A DNA stretch of 64,000 nucleotides from Lachnospiraceae bacterium. Lineage in GTDB: Bacteria > Bacillota > Clostridia > Lachnospirales > Lachnospiraceae. The notes below the pieces were generated by a model, which saw only the letters and a list, made by a program, of their open reading frames with translations, was not told the origin of the DNA and did not search any database. The DNA is taken from the NCBI GenBank assembly GCA_910575075.1, contig CAJTCY010000021.1:22889-86888 (forward strand), written 5' to 3'. The translations under genes and the position numbers were made by a program. Below, in pieces: positions 19,750 through 29,038 of this stretch; position 1 is the first letter of the stretch, and the number at the start of each line of letters is the position of its first letter.

Positions 19750-21126
19750 ATGAGAAAGGCGGCATTGCACAATTTAGGCTGCAAGGTAAATGCATACGAG
19801 ACCGAGAGCATGCAGCAGCTTTTAGAGCAGGCAGGATATGAGATTGTACCTTTTGAGGAGATGGCAGACGTGTATGTGGTAAATACCTGTTCTGTTACGA
19901 ATATTGCTGATCGGAAATCCAGACAGATGCTTCACCGTGCCAGAAAGAGAAATCCGCACAGCGTGGTAGTGGCTGCAGGCTGTTACGTACAGACGGCAGA
20001 GGAACAGGCAAGAGGTGAGTCTGTTGATATTCTGATTGGAAATAATAAAAAGCATGAGCTGCCGCAGCTGCTGGAGCAGTTTTTTGCAGAAAAAGAGAGA
20101 GGTCAGCAGAAACAAGCCCAGAATCAGGAGCAGGAGGAATCTGTGAAGCTTGTGGCAGTTGATGATATTGCAGAGGATTTGGCGTATGAATCAATGTTTC
20201 TTTGCCGCACGGCAGAGCATACCAGAGCTTTTATCAAAGTACAGGACGGCTGCAATCAGTTCTGCAGTTACTGCATTATTCCTTATGCAAGAGGAAGGGT
20301 CAGGAGCAGAAAAGTGGAGGATGTGCTGGAAGAAGTGGAACGTCTTGGGAATAACGGCTATCAGGAAGTGGTTCTTACTGGAATTCATTTAAGCTCTTAT
20401 GGCGTCGATCTGGGAACAGATTTGATAACCCTGATTGAGAAGGTACATGATTTGCCTGGAATTACAAGAATTCGCCTCGGTTCTCTGGAGCCTAAAATTG
20501 TAACGGAAGAATTTGCCGGACGGCTGGCAAAACTGCCCAAAATCTGTCCGCATTTTCATTTGTCCCTGCAGAGCGGCTGTGATACGGTATTACGTCGAAT
20601 GAACCGTAAATATACCTGCCAGGAGTATGAAGCTTCCTGCGGAATTTTGCGGAAGAGCTTTGCGCATCCGGCGCTTACCACAGATGTGATTGTGGGATTT
20701 CCAGGAGAGACAGATGAGGAATTTCAGGAAACCCGCAGGTTTTTAAAGAAAATTGGATTTTTTGAAATACATATTTTCAAGTATTCTTTGCGGAAGGGAA
20801 CCAGGGCAGCTGAGATGAAAAACCAGGTGCCCGAAACAGTAAAAAATGCCAGAAGCGAGACTTTATTTTCAGATCTGGAACCTATGAACAAAGCATTTTT
20901 GGACTGGTATTTTGGCAGAGAGGCAGAAGTACTGCTGGAAGAGAGAGTATCCCTTGAGGGCGCGGAATATTTTCTTGGACATACGAAAGAATATGTAAAG
21001 ATAGCAGTGCCGGTTTCAGGAAAAGCAGATGAAAACCTTGTAAACAAAGTGATTCGGGGAAAAGTAACTGACCGCATCAAGGAACATGTCCTGCGGATAG
21101 AGAATGTTTTAGAAGAAACATCTTGA
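19750..21126 (+). CDS. mtaB: tRNA (N(6)-L-threonylcarbamoyladenosine(37)-C(2))-methylthiotransferase MtaB
   Basis: About 458 aa from the ATG at 19750 (MRKAALHNLGCKVNAYE); in-frame ATGs at 19729 and 19738 are alternatives. UPF0004 N-terminal domain with three Cys for one [4Fe-4S] cluster (LGCKVN, VVNTCSVTN, AAGCYVQ), the radical SAM motif CxxxCxxC in 'DGCNQFCSYCIIPYARG', and a C-terminal TRAM domain. It converts t6A37 to ms2t6A37 in ANN-decoding tRNAs. A 25-residue Gln/Glu-rich insert lies near 120-140. It opens the block mtaB-ireB-ruvX-DUF1292. Confidence 0.95.
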   Translation: MRKAALHNLGCKVNAYETESMQQLLEQAGYEIVPFEEMADVYVVNTCSVTNIADRKSRQMLHRARKRNPHSVVVAAGCYVQTAEEQARGESVDILIGNNKKHELPQLLEQFFAEKERGQQKQAQNQEQEESVKLVAVDDIAEDLAYESMFLCRTAEHTRAFIKVQDGCNQFCSYCIIPYARGRVRSRKVEDVLEEVERLGNNGYQEVVLTGIHLSSYGVDLGTDLITLIEKVHDLPGITRIRLGSLEPKIVTEEFAGRLAKLPKICPHFHLSLQSGCDTVLRRMNRKYTCQEYEASCGILRKSFAHPALTTDVIVGFPGETDEEFQETRRFLKKIGFFEIHIFKYSLRKGTRAAEMKNQVPETVKNARSETLFSDLEPMNKAFLDWYFGREAEVLLEERVSLEGAEYFLGHTKEYVKIAVPVSGKADENLVNKVIRGKVTDRIKEHVLRIENVLEETS

Positions 21127-21206
21127 GTTTTCCGAACATTTGTATTAAAATAGACAGAAGAAGATTTTATTAAGAACGAAAGAGCAGAAAATAAGGGCGT
21201 GAGAAT

Positions 21207-21470
21207 ATGCAGGATAAAAATAATACTCAATTTTTTAAAGTAGAAAAAGAGCAGCAGATACGAGTGGATGATGTGCTGGAAATTGTATATAGTGCGTTGC
21301 GTGAGAAGGGATACAATCCGGTGAATCAGATTGTAGGGTACATCATGTCTGGAGATCCTACTTATATTACCAGCCATAAGAATGCCAGAAGCCTTATTAT
21401 GAAGGTGGAGCGTGATGAACTGGTGGAAGAGATTCTGCGTCATTATATTAAGAATAATTCCTGGGAATAG
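21207..21470 (+). CDS. ireB: IreB family regulatory phosphoprotein (UPF0297)
   Basis: 87 aa small protein matching the UPF0297/IreB family, with '[19 protein letters not shown]', '[20 protein letters not shown]' and '[11 protein letters not shown]' conserved. In Enterococcus, IreB is phosphorylated by the PASTA kinase IreK and affects cephalosporin tolerance; that role is known for the family and only inferred here. It lies 11 nt upstream of ruvX and next to a DUF1292 gene, the standard Firmicutes triad. Confidence 0.94.
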   Translation: MQDKNNTQFFKVEKEQQIRVDDVLEIVYSALREKGYNPVNQIVGYIMSGDPTYITSHKNARSLIMKVERDELVEEILRHYIKNNSWE

Positions 21471-21481
21471 GGAGGCATCAG

Positions 21482-21934
21482 ATGCGGATCATGGGTTTGG
21501 ACTTTGGTTCCAAGACAGTAGGTGTTGCAATGAGTGATGCGCTTCTTGTAACGGCACAGGGGATAGAGACTATTCAGAGAAAGTCTCAGGGAAAGTTAAG
21601 GCAGACCCTTGCCAGGATTGAGACGCTGATTGAAGAGTATCAGGTAGAGAAGATTGTGCTGGGGTTTCCCAGGAATATGAATCATACACAAGGAGAGCGC
21701 TGCCAGCGTACATTGGAGTTTCAGGAAATGTTAGAGAAGCGCAGCGGTCTTGAAGTTATTTTATGGGACGAGCGTCTCACGACAGTGGCAGCGGAGCGTG
21801 TACTGATAGAAAGCGGCGTGCGCAGAGAGAATCGAAAGAGCTATGTGGATCAAATTGCGGCTGTATTTATATTACAGGGGTATCTTGATTCGCTTGCGTA
21901 TGGAAAAGAGCAGGGCGTGAACAGGGAACAGTAA
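21482..21934 (+). CDS. ruvX: Putative pre-16S rRNA nuclease / Holliday junction resolvase RuvX (YqgF)
   Basis: 150 aa RNase H-like fold. '[19 protein letters not shown]' carries the first catalytic Asp, '[18 protein letters not shown]' the second conserved segment, and '[17 protein letters not shown]' plus '[14 protein letters not shown]' the last acidic residues. YqgF processes the 5' end of pre-16S rRNA in E. coli and is also described as a junction resolvase; which applies here is open. GGGAGGC precedes the ATG. Confidence 0.94.
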   Translation: MRIMGLDFGSKTVGVAMSDALLVTAQGIETIQRKSQGKLRQTLARIETLIEEYQVEKIVLGFPRNMNHTQGERCQRTLEFQEMLEKRSGLEVILWDERLTTVAAERVLIESGVRRENRKSYVDQIAAVFILQGYLDSLAYGKEQGVNREQ

Positions 21935-21945
21935 AGGAATTGCAT

Positions 21946-22206
21946 ATGGAGAAAGTGAATTTTCAGTCTTCCCAGGATGGAGAGGCTTTAGAGTTTTATG
22001 TAATAGAACAGACCCGGATCAATGGGGTGAATTATCTTTTAGTGACAGAGGAAGAAGAGGGAGATTGCGATGCTTTTATTTTAAAGGATCTTTCCCGTGA
22101 AAATGAGGAGGAAGCCATGTATGAAATGGTGGAATCTGAGGAAGAATTGGAATATATATCCAGAATCTTTTCTGAGATTTTGGAGGATGTGGATTTTACA
22201 ATGTGA
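21946..22206 (+). CDS. yrzB: DUF1292 domain protein (YrzB-like)
   Basis: 86 aa acidic protein from the ATG at 21946 (MEKVNFQSSQDGEALEFYVI), with AAAGGA 7 nt ahead. The 'EFYVIEQTRINGVNYLLVTEE' and 'AFILKD' strands identify DUF1292, a small family almost always placed directly after ireB and ruvX. Its biochemical function is unknown. The C-terminal half is rich in Glu. Confidence 0.9.
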   Translation: MEKVNFQSSQDGEALEFYVIEQTRINGVNYLLVTEEEEGDCDAFILKDLSRENEEEAMYEMVESEEELEYISRIFSEILEDVDFTM

Positions 22207-22371
22207 ATAAGGTGAGAAAATGAAGGGTGCGGCAATCTGCTATATATCAGTTTTTGCGGTGCTGTAATACGAAAGGCAGCAAAATCTGATATGAGCACAG
22301 TGCAGAGGAACCTTTCATTTTTAAATCAGAAAACAGTGAAAATAAAAATACAAGATAGAAAGAGGTGCAAC

Positions 22372-24036
22372 TTGAAAAAACAGAATAACTCAAAATTGAA
22401 AATCATTCCATTGGGAGGATTAGAACAGATTGGAATGAACATTACTGCCTTCGAATATGAGGACAGTATTATTGTAGTGGATTGCGGATTGTCATTTCCA
22501 GAGGATGATATGCTGGGAATTGATCTGGTAATCCCAGATGTCACTTATCTTAAAAACAATATAGATAAAGTGAAAGGATTCTTTATTACTCATGGCCATG
22601 AGGATCATATTGGGGCGATTCCTTATGTGCTCAGAGATATTAACGTACCGATTTATGCGACAAAGCTGACGATCGGCATAATTGAGAATAAGCTGCGGGA
22701 ACATAATCTGCTTACCAAGGTAAAACGTAAGGTGGTAAAGTACGGCCAGCATATTAATTTAGGATGTTTTCGGGTGGAATTTATCAAGACGAATCACAGC
22801 ATTCAGGATGCGGCGGCTCTCGCTATTTATTCGCCGGCAGGAGTGGTGGTGCATACAGGCGACTTTAAGGTGGATTACACACCGGTGTTTGGGGATGCCA
22901 TTGACTTGCAGAGATTCGGGGAAATTGGTAAAAAAGGCGTACTCGCGCTGATGTGTGACAGTACCAACGCAGAACGTCCAGGGTTTACCAATTCGGAACG
23001 CACGGTAGGAAAGACATTTGACAATATATTTTCAGAACATACCAATACCCGTATTATTATTGCTACTTTTGCTTCGAACGTGGACCGTGTGCAGCAGATT
23101 ATCAATTCTGCCTATAAATTTGGGAGAAAAGTGGTGGTGGAAGGACGCAGTATGGTGAATATTATTTCCACGGCCACAGAACTTGGGTATCTTCAGATAC
23201 CGGAAAATACGTTGATCGATATTGAAGAACTGAAGAATTATCCGGATGAGCAGACGGTGCTGATTACCACGGGAAGCCAGGGAGAGTCTATGGCGGCATT
23301 GTCCCGTATGGCGGCTAATCTGCACAAGAAGGTCACGATCAAGCCGGGAGACACGATTATATTTAGTTCCAACCCAATTCCGGGAAATGAAAAAGCGGTT
23401 TCAAATGTGATTAATGAACTGTTTATGAAAGGGGCGGAAGTGATTTTTCAGGACGCCCATGTTTCTGGCCATGCCTGCCGGGAAGAAATCAAACTGATTT
23501 ATTCTCTTGTTAAGCCAAAGTACGCCATTCCGGTCCATGGAGAATATAAGCATTTGAAAGCCCAGGCTTCGATCGCCCAGGAACTGGGAATCAATAAGGA
23601 TGATATTTTTATTCTTTCTTCGGGAAATGTACTTGAGCTGGACGAAAATGAAGCGAAGATAACCGATAAAGTTCCGGTGGGAGCCATTCTGGTGGATGGT
23701 CTTGGCGTAGGCGATGTAGGAAATATTGTGCTGCGCGACCGCCAGCATCTTGCGGAGGACGGCATTATCATTGTGGTAATGACGTTGGAAACCGGCAGCG
23801 GCAGAGTGTTGGCAGGACCGGATATCGTCAGCCGGGGGTTTGTCTATGTGAGAGGCGCCGAGAGTCTTATGGATGAGGCAAAACAGGTGCTGGATGAGGC
23901 CATGGATTACTGTATGGACAGGAATATTACAGATTGGGGCAGAATCAAGACGGAGATCAAGGAAGAGCTGGGCGAATTTGTCTGGAAGAAAACGAAACGC
24001 AGGCCTATGATTATGCCTATTATTATGGAGGTTTAA
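22372..24036 (+). CDS. rnj: Ribonuclease J
   Basis: Metallo-beta-lactamase/beta-CASP ribonuclease. The TTG at 22372 gives 554 aa beginning L(M)KKQNNSKLKIIPLGGLEQIG, with AGAGGTG just upstream; the frame also opens at an ATG at 22291, adding 27 unusual residues. Metal motif 'FFITHGHEDHIGAIPYVL', then 'HTGDFKVDY', the beta-CASP Asp in 'LMCDSTNAERPG', and 'PVHGEYKHL' and 'SGNVLEL' at the end of the nuclease core, followed by the RNase J C-terminal domain. RNase J has 5'-3' exonuclease and endonuclease activity in mRNA turnover and rRNA maturation. Confidence 0.94.
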   Translation: MKKQNNSKLKIIPLGGLEQIGMNITAFEYEDSIIVVDCGLSFPEDDMLGIDLVIPDVTYLKNNIDKVKGFFITHGHEDHIGAIPYVLRDINVPIYATKLTIGIIENKLREHNLLTKVKRKVVKYGQHINLGCFRVEFIKTNHSIQDAAALAIYSPAGVVVHTGDFKVDYTPVFGDAIDLQRFGEIGKKGVLALMCDSTNAERPGFTNSERTVGKTFDNIFSEHTNTRIIIATFASNVDRVQQIINSAYKFGRKVVVEGRSMVNIISTATELGYLQIPENTLIDIEELKNYPDEQTVLITTGSQGESMAALSRMAANLHKKVTIKPGDTIIFSSNPIPGNEKAVSNVINELFMKGAEVIFQDAHVSGHACREEIKLIYSLVKPKYAIPVHGEYKHLKAQASIAQELGINKDDIFILSSGNVLELDENEAKITDKVPVGAILVDGLGVGDVGNIVLRDRQHLAEDGIIIVVMTLETGSGRVLAGPDIVSRGFVYVRGAESLMDEAKQVLDEAMDYCMDRNITDWGRIKTEIKEELGEFVWKKTKRRPMIMPIIMEV

Positions 24037-24080
24037 GTTAGATAGCCGTTGAGGGGGCAGACCGAAAGCAAGAGGTTGTT

Positions 24081-24425
24081 ATGCAACAGAGAATGGAAGA
24101 GATTTTAAACAATTTAGTGGAAGCCTTTAAGGACAGCCAGGAATATAAGGAATATCAGAGAATGAGAGAGGTTCTGGCTCAGGAGCCCGAGAAAGAAAAG
24201 GCAGTGAATGAATTCCGCAGGAGGAATTTTGAACTGCATAAATACCGGAATACAGATTTGTATAATGAAATGGACCGGGTGGAACATGAATTTGCGCCGT
24301 TGCGGGAGCAGGCATTTGTCAATGAATTTCTGGCAGCAGAGCTTGCAGTGTGCCGAATGGTACAGCGTATCAATTACCGTCTGATGGAGGAGATTGAGTT
24401 CGAGCTGGGATTTGAGAATTTGTAG
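24081..24425 (+). CDS. YlbF family regulator
   Basis: 114 aa, all-helical and charged, matching YlbF/YmcA-type (Com_YlbF) proteins: 'LVEAFKDSQEYKEYQRMREVL', then 'FRRRNFELHKYRNTDLYNE' and a hydrophobic C-terminal helix. In Bacillus the YlbF-YmcA-YaaT (Y) complex works with RNase Y on mRNA processing. Here it sits 44 nt after RNase J, which fits an RNA-decay role, though only one family member is visible. Confidence 0.85.
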   Translation: MQQRMEEILNNLVEAFKDSQEYKEYQRMREVLAQEPEKEKAVNEFRRRNFELHKYRNTDLYNEMDRVEHEFAPLREQAFVNEFLAAELAVCRMVQRINYRLMEEIEFELGFENL

Positions 24426-24450
24426 GTACAAGGAACTATAGGGGAAGCTT

Positions 24451-24834
24451 ATGGGTAACAGCAAGGTAGTATTAAGTGTTTTAACCAGTATTTTGAGCCT
24501 TTTAATGATAGTGCTTATTATATTTATATTTCTAAGAATGGGAAATGCCGCATATGATCTTGGCTACAGGGTTTTCACAGAACCTGCCCTGGAGGAAGCG
24601 CCGGGGCAGGATGTGACAGTGGAGTTTCAGGAGAAGACGACAGCGTTGGAACTGGGCAGCCTTTTGGAGGAAAAACGCCTTGTGGAAAACGGTCTGCTGT
24701 TTACCATTCAGCTTCAGATTTCAGATTACAGAGACAAAATAAAAGCAGGAACCTACACATTGAATACTTCCCAGACGGCGAAAGAAATGATGCAGGTTAT
24801 GGCAGAAGAGGAAAATGAGGAAACAGAAGAATGA
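24451..24834 (+). CDS. Membrane-anchored MltG-like N-terminal domain protein
   Basis: 127 aa. One transmembrane helix (about 8-28, 'VLTSILSLLMIVLIIFIFL'), then a LysM-like substrate-binding segment as in MltG/YceG: 'EFQEKTTALELGSLLEEKRLV' and 'KIKAGTYTLNTSQTAKEMM'. The catalytic lytic transglycosylase domain (about 200 further residues with an essential Glu) is absent. The gene ends in an acidic tail that overlaps trmR by 4 nt (ATGA), so this length is stable and not an obvious truncation. It may bind nascent glycan strands or regulate a full MltG encoded elsewhere. Confidence 0.8.
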   Translation: MGNSKVVLSVLTSILSLLMIVLIIFIFLRMGNAAYDLGYRVFTEPALEEAPGQDVTVEFQEKTTALELGSLLEEKRLVENGLLFTIQLQISDYRDKIKAGTYTLNTSQTAKEMMQVMAEEENEETEE

Positions 24835-25472
24835 TAGTGGAAGAACGTTTGAACACATATATTAATTCTCTGGACGGCGGGAATCCTGCTTTTTTAATGG
24901 AATTGGAAGAAGAAGCGCATAGAAATTATGTACCTGTGATCCGCACAGAGACACAGAATTTTTTAAAACTCCTGCTTGCCATGAACCGCCCCCGACGAAT
25001 TTTGGAGGTGGGGACGGCAGTAGGATTTTCCGCGTTATTGATGGAGTATTTTAATCCGGAAGAATGTACGATTACTACCATTGAGAACTACGCAAAGAGA
25101 ATTCCGATTGCCCGGGAAAATTTTTTGCGCACTGGGAAACAGAATGTGATAGAATTGTTAGAAGGAGATGCAGCAGAAGTCATGAAGACACTGGCGGAGC
25201 CTTATGATTTTATTTTTATGGATGCTGCCAAAGGGCAGTATATCCATTTTCTTCCGGAGGTGGTGCGGCTTCTTAAGCCGGGAGGAGTGCTTGTTTCTGA
25301 TAATGTGCTGCAGGACGGGGATATTATAGAATCGCGTTTTGCGGTAACCAGAAGAAACCGTACCATTCACAAAAGAATGCGGGAGTATCTGTATGAGCTG
25401 ACACATATGGAAGCATTGACCACTTCAGTACTGCCTGTAGGAGATGGAATTACGGTCAGTGTAAGGAGGTAG
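24831..25472 (+). CDS. trmR: tRNA 5-hydroxyuridine methyltransferase TrmR-like O-methyltransferase
   Basis: 213 aa class I SAM O-methyltransferase of the YrrM/TrmR group. Motif I is 'ILEVGTAVGFSALLM'; 'TIENYAKRIPIARENF' binds the SAM ribose, and 'YDFIFMDAAKGQY' supplies the metal-binding Asp, with 'VLVSDNVLQDGDI' after it. In B. subtilis TrmR methylates ho5U34 to mo5U34 in tRNA. The next gene encodes a U32-family protein of the kind that makes ho5U, which supports this call over a generic catechol-type enzyme. It starts in a 4-nt overlap with the preceding gene. Confidence 0.88.
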   Translation: MIVEERLNTYINSLDGGNPAFLMELEEEAHRNYVPVIRTETQNFLKLLLAMNRPRRILEVGTAVGFSALLMEYFNPEECTITTIENYAKRIPIARENFLRTGKQNVIELLEGDAAEVMKTLAEPYDFIFMDAAKGQYIHFLPEVVRLLKPGGVLVSDNVLQDGDIIESRFAVTRRNRTIHKRMREYLYELTHMEALTTSVLPVGDGITVSVRR

Positions 25473-25475
25473 TGT

Positions 25476-26717
25476 ATGAAAAAGCCGGAACTGCTTGTGC
25501 CTGCAAGCAGCCTTGAAGTATTAAAAATTGCAGTCGTTTTTGGGGCAGATGCAGTTTATATTGGCGGTGAAGCTTTCGGGCTGCGAGCCAAGGCCAGAAA
25601 TTTTTCCATGGAGGATATGCGGGAAGGAATTCTGTTCGCACATGCCCGCGGCGTAAAAGTTTATGTGACAGCAAATATTCTTGCGCATAATGATGACCTG
25701 AAAGGAGTGCGGGAATATTTTGGGGAACTAAAGGAACTGGGGCCGGACGCACTGATTATTTCTGATCCGGGGATTTTTGCCATTGGGCAGGAAATCTGTC
25801 CGGAATTGGAGATTCATATTTCCACTCAGGCGAATAATACGAATTATGGCACGTATCAGTTCTGGTACCGCCAGGGAGCAAAGAGGGTGGTTTCTGCAAG
25901 AGAGCTTTCCCTGCAGGAGATCGGAGAGATACGAAGGAATATTCCGGAGGATATGGAGATTGAGACCTTTATTCATGGCGCCATGTGTATTTCTTATTCT
26001 GGCAGGTGCCTGCTCAGTAATTATTTTACTGGCAGAGACGCCAATCAGGGGGCATGTACCCACCCCTGCCGCTGGAAATATGCAGTGGTGGAGGAAACCA
26101 GGCCGGGAGAGTATATGCCGGTTTATGAGAATGAGCGTGGAACCTATATTTTTAATTCCAAAGATTTGTGTATGATTGAGTATATCCCGGAGCTGGTGGA
26201 AGCAGGAATTGACAGCTTTAAGATTGAAGGAAGGATGAAGACGGCCCTCTATGTGGCAACGGTGGCAAGAACTTACCGGAAAGCCATAGATGATTATTTT
26301 ATTTCCAGGGAAACGTACAAACAGAATATGCCATGGTATTTGGAGCAGATTTCTAATTGTACTTATCGGCAGTTTACGACAGGATTCTTCTTCGGAAAAC
26401 CGGATGAACATACACAGATTTATGACAGTAATACTTATGTAAAAGAGTATACTTATCTGGGCATTGTGGGAGAAGAGGATGACAGAGGATACCGTATAGA
26501 ACAGAAGAATAAGTTTTCTGTGGGAGAGACCATAGAAGTTATGAAGCCTGATGGCAGTAATATAACGGTAACCGTTCAGTCGATCCGGGATGATGAGGGC
26601 AGGCAGATGGAATCAGCGCCGCATCCCAGGCAGGTGTTATATATTGATTTAGGGCAGCCGTTGGAGAAGTATGATATTTTGCGCAGACAAGAGAAGGAGG
26701 AGCAGGCAGATGAGTGA
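25476..26717 (+). CDS. U32 family peptidase-like protein, probable tRNA 5-hydroxyuridine synthase (TrhP type)
   Basis: 413 aa. The N-terminal TIM-like part has 'ELLVPASSLEVLKIAVVFGADAVY', and the U32 signature is 'ETFIHGAMCISYSGRCLLS' followed by 'DANQGACTHPCRW', with four cysteines that could bind a cluster. The C-terminus is a small beta-barrel. Family members YegQ/YrrN-YrrO (TrhP) hydroxylate U34 in tRNA using prephenate. It lies 3 nt after trmR, the enzyme for the next step, so mo5U synthesis is the best reading. True protease activity is the historical alternative. Confidence 0.88.
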   Translation: MKKPELLVPASSLEVLKIAVVFGADAVYIGGEAFGLRAKARNFSMEDMREGILFAHARGVKVYVTANILAHNDDLKGVREYFGELKELGPDALIISDPGIFAIGQEICPELEIHISTQANNTNYGTYQFWYRQGAKRVVSARELSLQEIGEIRRNIPEDMEIETFIHGAMCISYSGRCLLSNYFTGRDANQGACTHPCRWKYAVVEETRPGEYMPVYENERGTYIFNSKDLCMIEYIPELVEAGIDSFKIEGRMKTALYVATVARTYRKAIDDYFISRETYKQNMPWYLEQISNCTYRQFTTGFFFGKPDEHTQIYDSNTYVKEYTYLGIVGEEDDRGYRIEQKNKFSVGETIEVMKPDGSNITVTVQSIRDDEGRQMESAPHPRQVLYIDLGQPLEKYDILRRQEKEEQADE

Positions 26718-27768
26718 AGACAGATATGTAGCATATGTAGGAACCTATACACATGGAACAAGTGTAGGAATCCATATTTATGATATGGATGTGGAGGAAG
26801 GTAAAATTACGGAACGCAAAGTGATTCCTATCAATAACCCTTCGGATCTGACAGTGTCTTATGATGGAAAATTTCTCTACTCTATAGCAGATGAGGGTGT
26901 GGCTGCTTTCCGTATCAAAGAAGACGGGGATTTGGAGCCTATGAATGAAAAGTGGATTGGCGGTATGCGGGGGTGTTATGTTGCGGTGGATCAGCACAAC
27001 CGTTACCTCTTTGTAGGCGGTTACCATGATGGGCGTGTTACCATGATGAAATTAAATGAGGATGGCAGTATCGGCGAGATTTCTGACGGTATTTTCCATA
27101 CGGGAATCGGAAGAAGTATTGCAGAGCATAATTACCGCCCTCATGTAAACTGTGTGGAACTGACGCCTTGGCAGAATTATCTCTGCGCGGTGGACGGCGG
27201 CCTCGATCATGTAAAAATTTATCAGATTGATTACGAAAAGGGGAAACTGAAGATTGCAGATATTCTCAGAGAGCCAATTGACTCTTCTCCCCGTATGATT
27301 CGTTTCAGTAAAGACGGTGCCCATGCTTATGTCCTGTGTGAGGAGACAAATGAGGTTATTGCCTATAATTACGAGTGTGCGCCAGAGGGGCCTGTGTTTG
27401 AAAAGATCCAGACGATTGCGACGGTGAACGCTAAGGAGAAAAAGAACAGTGCAGCCTCAGGGATCGATATCAGTCAGGATGGAAAATATCTGTTCTGTTC
27501 CAATGCAGGGGCTAACTCAGTGATTATTTATGAGATCAATCAGGAAAATGGAGAACTTACCGTAATCTGTGAATCCAAGATCAGCGGTGATTATCCTAAA
27601 ACGCTGGCAATTTTTCCTGATGGCAGGCATTTTGTCAGTCTCAATCATGATACTAACCAGATTACAACCTTCAAGGTTGATTATGATAAGAAATATTTTC
27701 TTATGATGGACAAGCCTATTTCCATCGACCAGCCGAACTGTATCCATATTCATAAGTTGGTGCGCTGA
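26710..27768 (+). CDS. Lactonase family protein (6-phosphogluconolactonase-like beta-propeller)
   Basis: 352 aa from the ATG at 26710 (MSEDRYVAYVGTYTHG), overlapping the U32 gene by 8 nt and preceded by AGGAGGAG. It shows the seven-bladed propeller of the YbhE/Pgl lactonase family: 'YVGTYTHGTSVGIHIYDMD', 'NCVELTPWQNYLCAVDGGLDH', 'GIDISQDGKYLFCSNAGANSV' and 'FPDGRHFVSLNHDTNQI'. Family members hydrolyse 6-phosphogluconolactone or other lactones. Translational coupling to a tRNA-modification pair is unexplained and may be only positional. Confidence 0.88.
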   Translation: MSEDRYVAYVGTYTHGTSVGIHIYDMDVEEGKITERKVIPINNPSDLTVSYDGKFLYSIADEGVAAFRIKEDGDLEPMNEKWIGGMRGCYVAVDQHNRYLFVGGYHDGRVTMMKLNEDGSIGEISDGIFHTGIGRSIAEHNYRPHVNCVELTPWQNYLCAVDGGLDHVKIYQIDYEKGKLKIADILREPIDSSPRMIRFSKDGAHAYVLCEETNEVIAYNYECAPEGPVFEKIQTIATVNAKEKKNSAASGIDISQDGKYLFCSNAGANSVIIYEINQENGELTVICESKISGDYPKTLAIFPDGRHFVSLNHDTNQITTFKVDYDKKYFLMMDKPISIDQPNCIHIHKLVR

Positions 27769-27794
27769 CCGCTATTAGGCAAGGACCACGGACA

Positions 27795-27860
27795 GAGGCC
27801 TGATACAGCTTTTGCTGCCAATAAGAACAATTTCTACAGAAAAGCTGCATCAGACCGCTG
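27795..27860. other. Long hairpin between converging lactonase and aroC genes
   Basis: CTGATACAGCTTTT pairs with AAAAGCTGCATCAG (one mismatch) around a 25-nt loop. No T-run follows on either strand, so termination is possible but not certain. Confidence 0.5.
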
Positions 27861-27901
27861 GTATAGTGAATAGCAGGTAACGAACCATATAATATGTGAT
27901 T

Positions 27902-29038
27902 TTATGATTGATATAATTTTTTCAGGAAAACTGTCTGGGCGCCCATATTTTCCAGCATCAGATCTAAGAGGGTCAGGGCTGCCATGGATTCCACAACCAC
28001 GACGGCCCGTGGTACGATAACAGGATCATGGCGTCCGTGGATGGAAATGGAAATTTCATCGCCGCTTTGAGTTACAGTCTGCTGCGGGGAAGCGATGGAG
28101 GGCGTAGGTTTTACAGCGGCACGGAAAATGATGGGGGCGCCGCTGCTGATACCTCCTAAGATACCTCCTGCATGATTTGTAGCTGCAGTGACTTGTCCAT
28201 GATGCATTTGAAAACTGTCATTATTGGAAGAACCGGAAGCTGAAGCAGCCTGGAAGCCGTCTCCGATTTCGAAGCCTTTGACAGCCCCTATGGAAAACAC
28301 TGCTTTTGCCAGGCAGGCGTCCAGTTTATCAAAGACTGGTTCTCCCACGCCGGCAGGGACGCCTGTTATAATTCCCTCAATGATGCCTCCGGCAGAATCT
28401 GTCTGTCTCATGCAGGCTTCCAGATATTCCTGTGCTTTTTCAGAGGAAACGGTGTCTGGCATGTAAAGAGGGTCTGCCAGAATTTGATTTTTAAGTTCCT
28501 GAAAAGAGCTGCCGCAGCGCGTGAGAAGGTCTGCAGCAGTCTGGGAAATGGAAACTGGGCCAATGGAGCGGGCATAGGTCAGGAAGGAAATACCGAGCTG
28601 CTCTAAAATTTTTGCGGCAATTGCGCCTCCGGCAACTCTGCCGATGGTTTCCCGGCCGGAAGAGCGTCCGCCCCCCCGATAATCACGAAAACCATATTTT
28701 TTATCAAAAGTGTAATCAGCGTGTCCAGGACGATAGTAGGAGGCGATGTCTCCATAATCCCTGGAACGCTGATTTTCGTTGAAGACTACCAGGCTGATGG
28801 GAGTTCCGGTTGTGTGCCCTTCAAAGACGCCAGAGAGAATTTCCACCTTGTCGTCTTCCTTGCGGGGGGTGGAATATCTGGTTTGTCCCGGTTTTCTTCT
28901 ATTTAAAAATTGCTGTATGTCAGATTCGCACAGAGAAAGTCCCGCCGGGCATCCGTCTACAACGACGCCGATGCCCTTCCCGTGGGATTCTCCCCAGGTA
29001 GTGATCTGAAAATGATTGCCAAATGTTGAGCCTGCCAT
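27902..29038 (-). CDS. aroC: Chorismate synthase
   Basis: 378 aa. It begins 'MAGSTFGNHFQITTWGESHG', the first AroC signature with the FMN-contact His; the second signature is 'GGGRSSGRETIGRVAGGAIA' and the third 'NDSFQMHHGQVTAATNHAGG'. It converts EPSP to chorismate, the last step of the common aromatic pathway, using reduced FMN. AGGAGGT precedes the ATG on the minus strand. It stands alone on this strand, convergent with the lactonase and divergent from tgt. Chorismate is also the source of prephenate used by TrhP-type enzymes, an interesting neighbour effect but not proof of linkage. Confidence 0.97.
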   Translation of the reverse strand: MAGSTFGNHFQITTWGESHGKGIGVVVDGCPAGLSLCESDIQQFLNRRKPGQTRYSTPRKEDDKVEILSGVFEGHTTGTPISLVVFNENQRSRDYGDIASYYRPGHADYTFDKKYGFRDYRGGGRSSGRETIGRVAGGAIAAKILEQLGISFLTYARSIGPVSISQTAADLLTRCGSSFQELKNQILADPLYMPDTVSSEKAQEYLEACMRQTDSAGGIIEGIITGVPAGVGEPVFDKLDACLAKAVFSIGAVKGFEIGDGFQAASASGSSNNDSFQMHHGQVTAATNHAGGILGGISSGAPIIFRAAVKPTPSIASPQQTVTQSGDEISISIHGRHDPVIVPRAVVVVESMAALTLLDLMLENMGAQTVFLKKLYQS

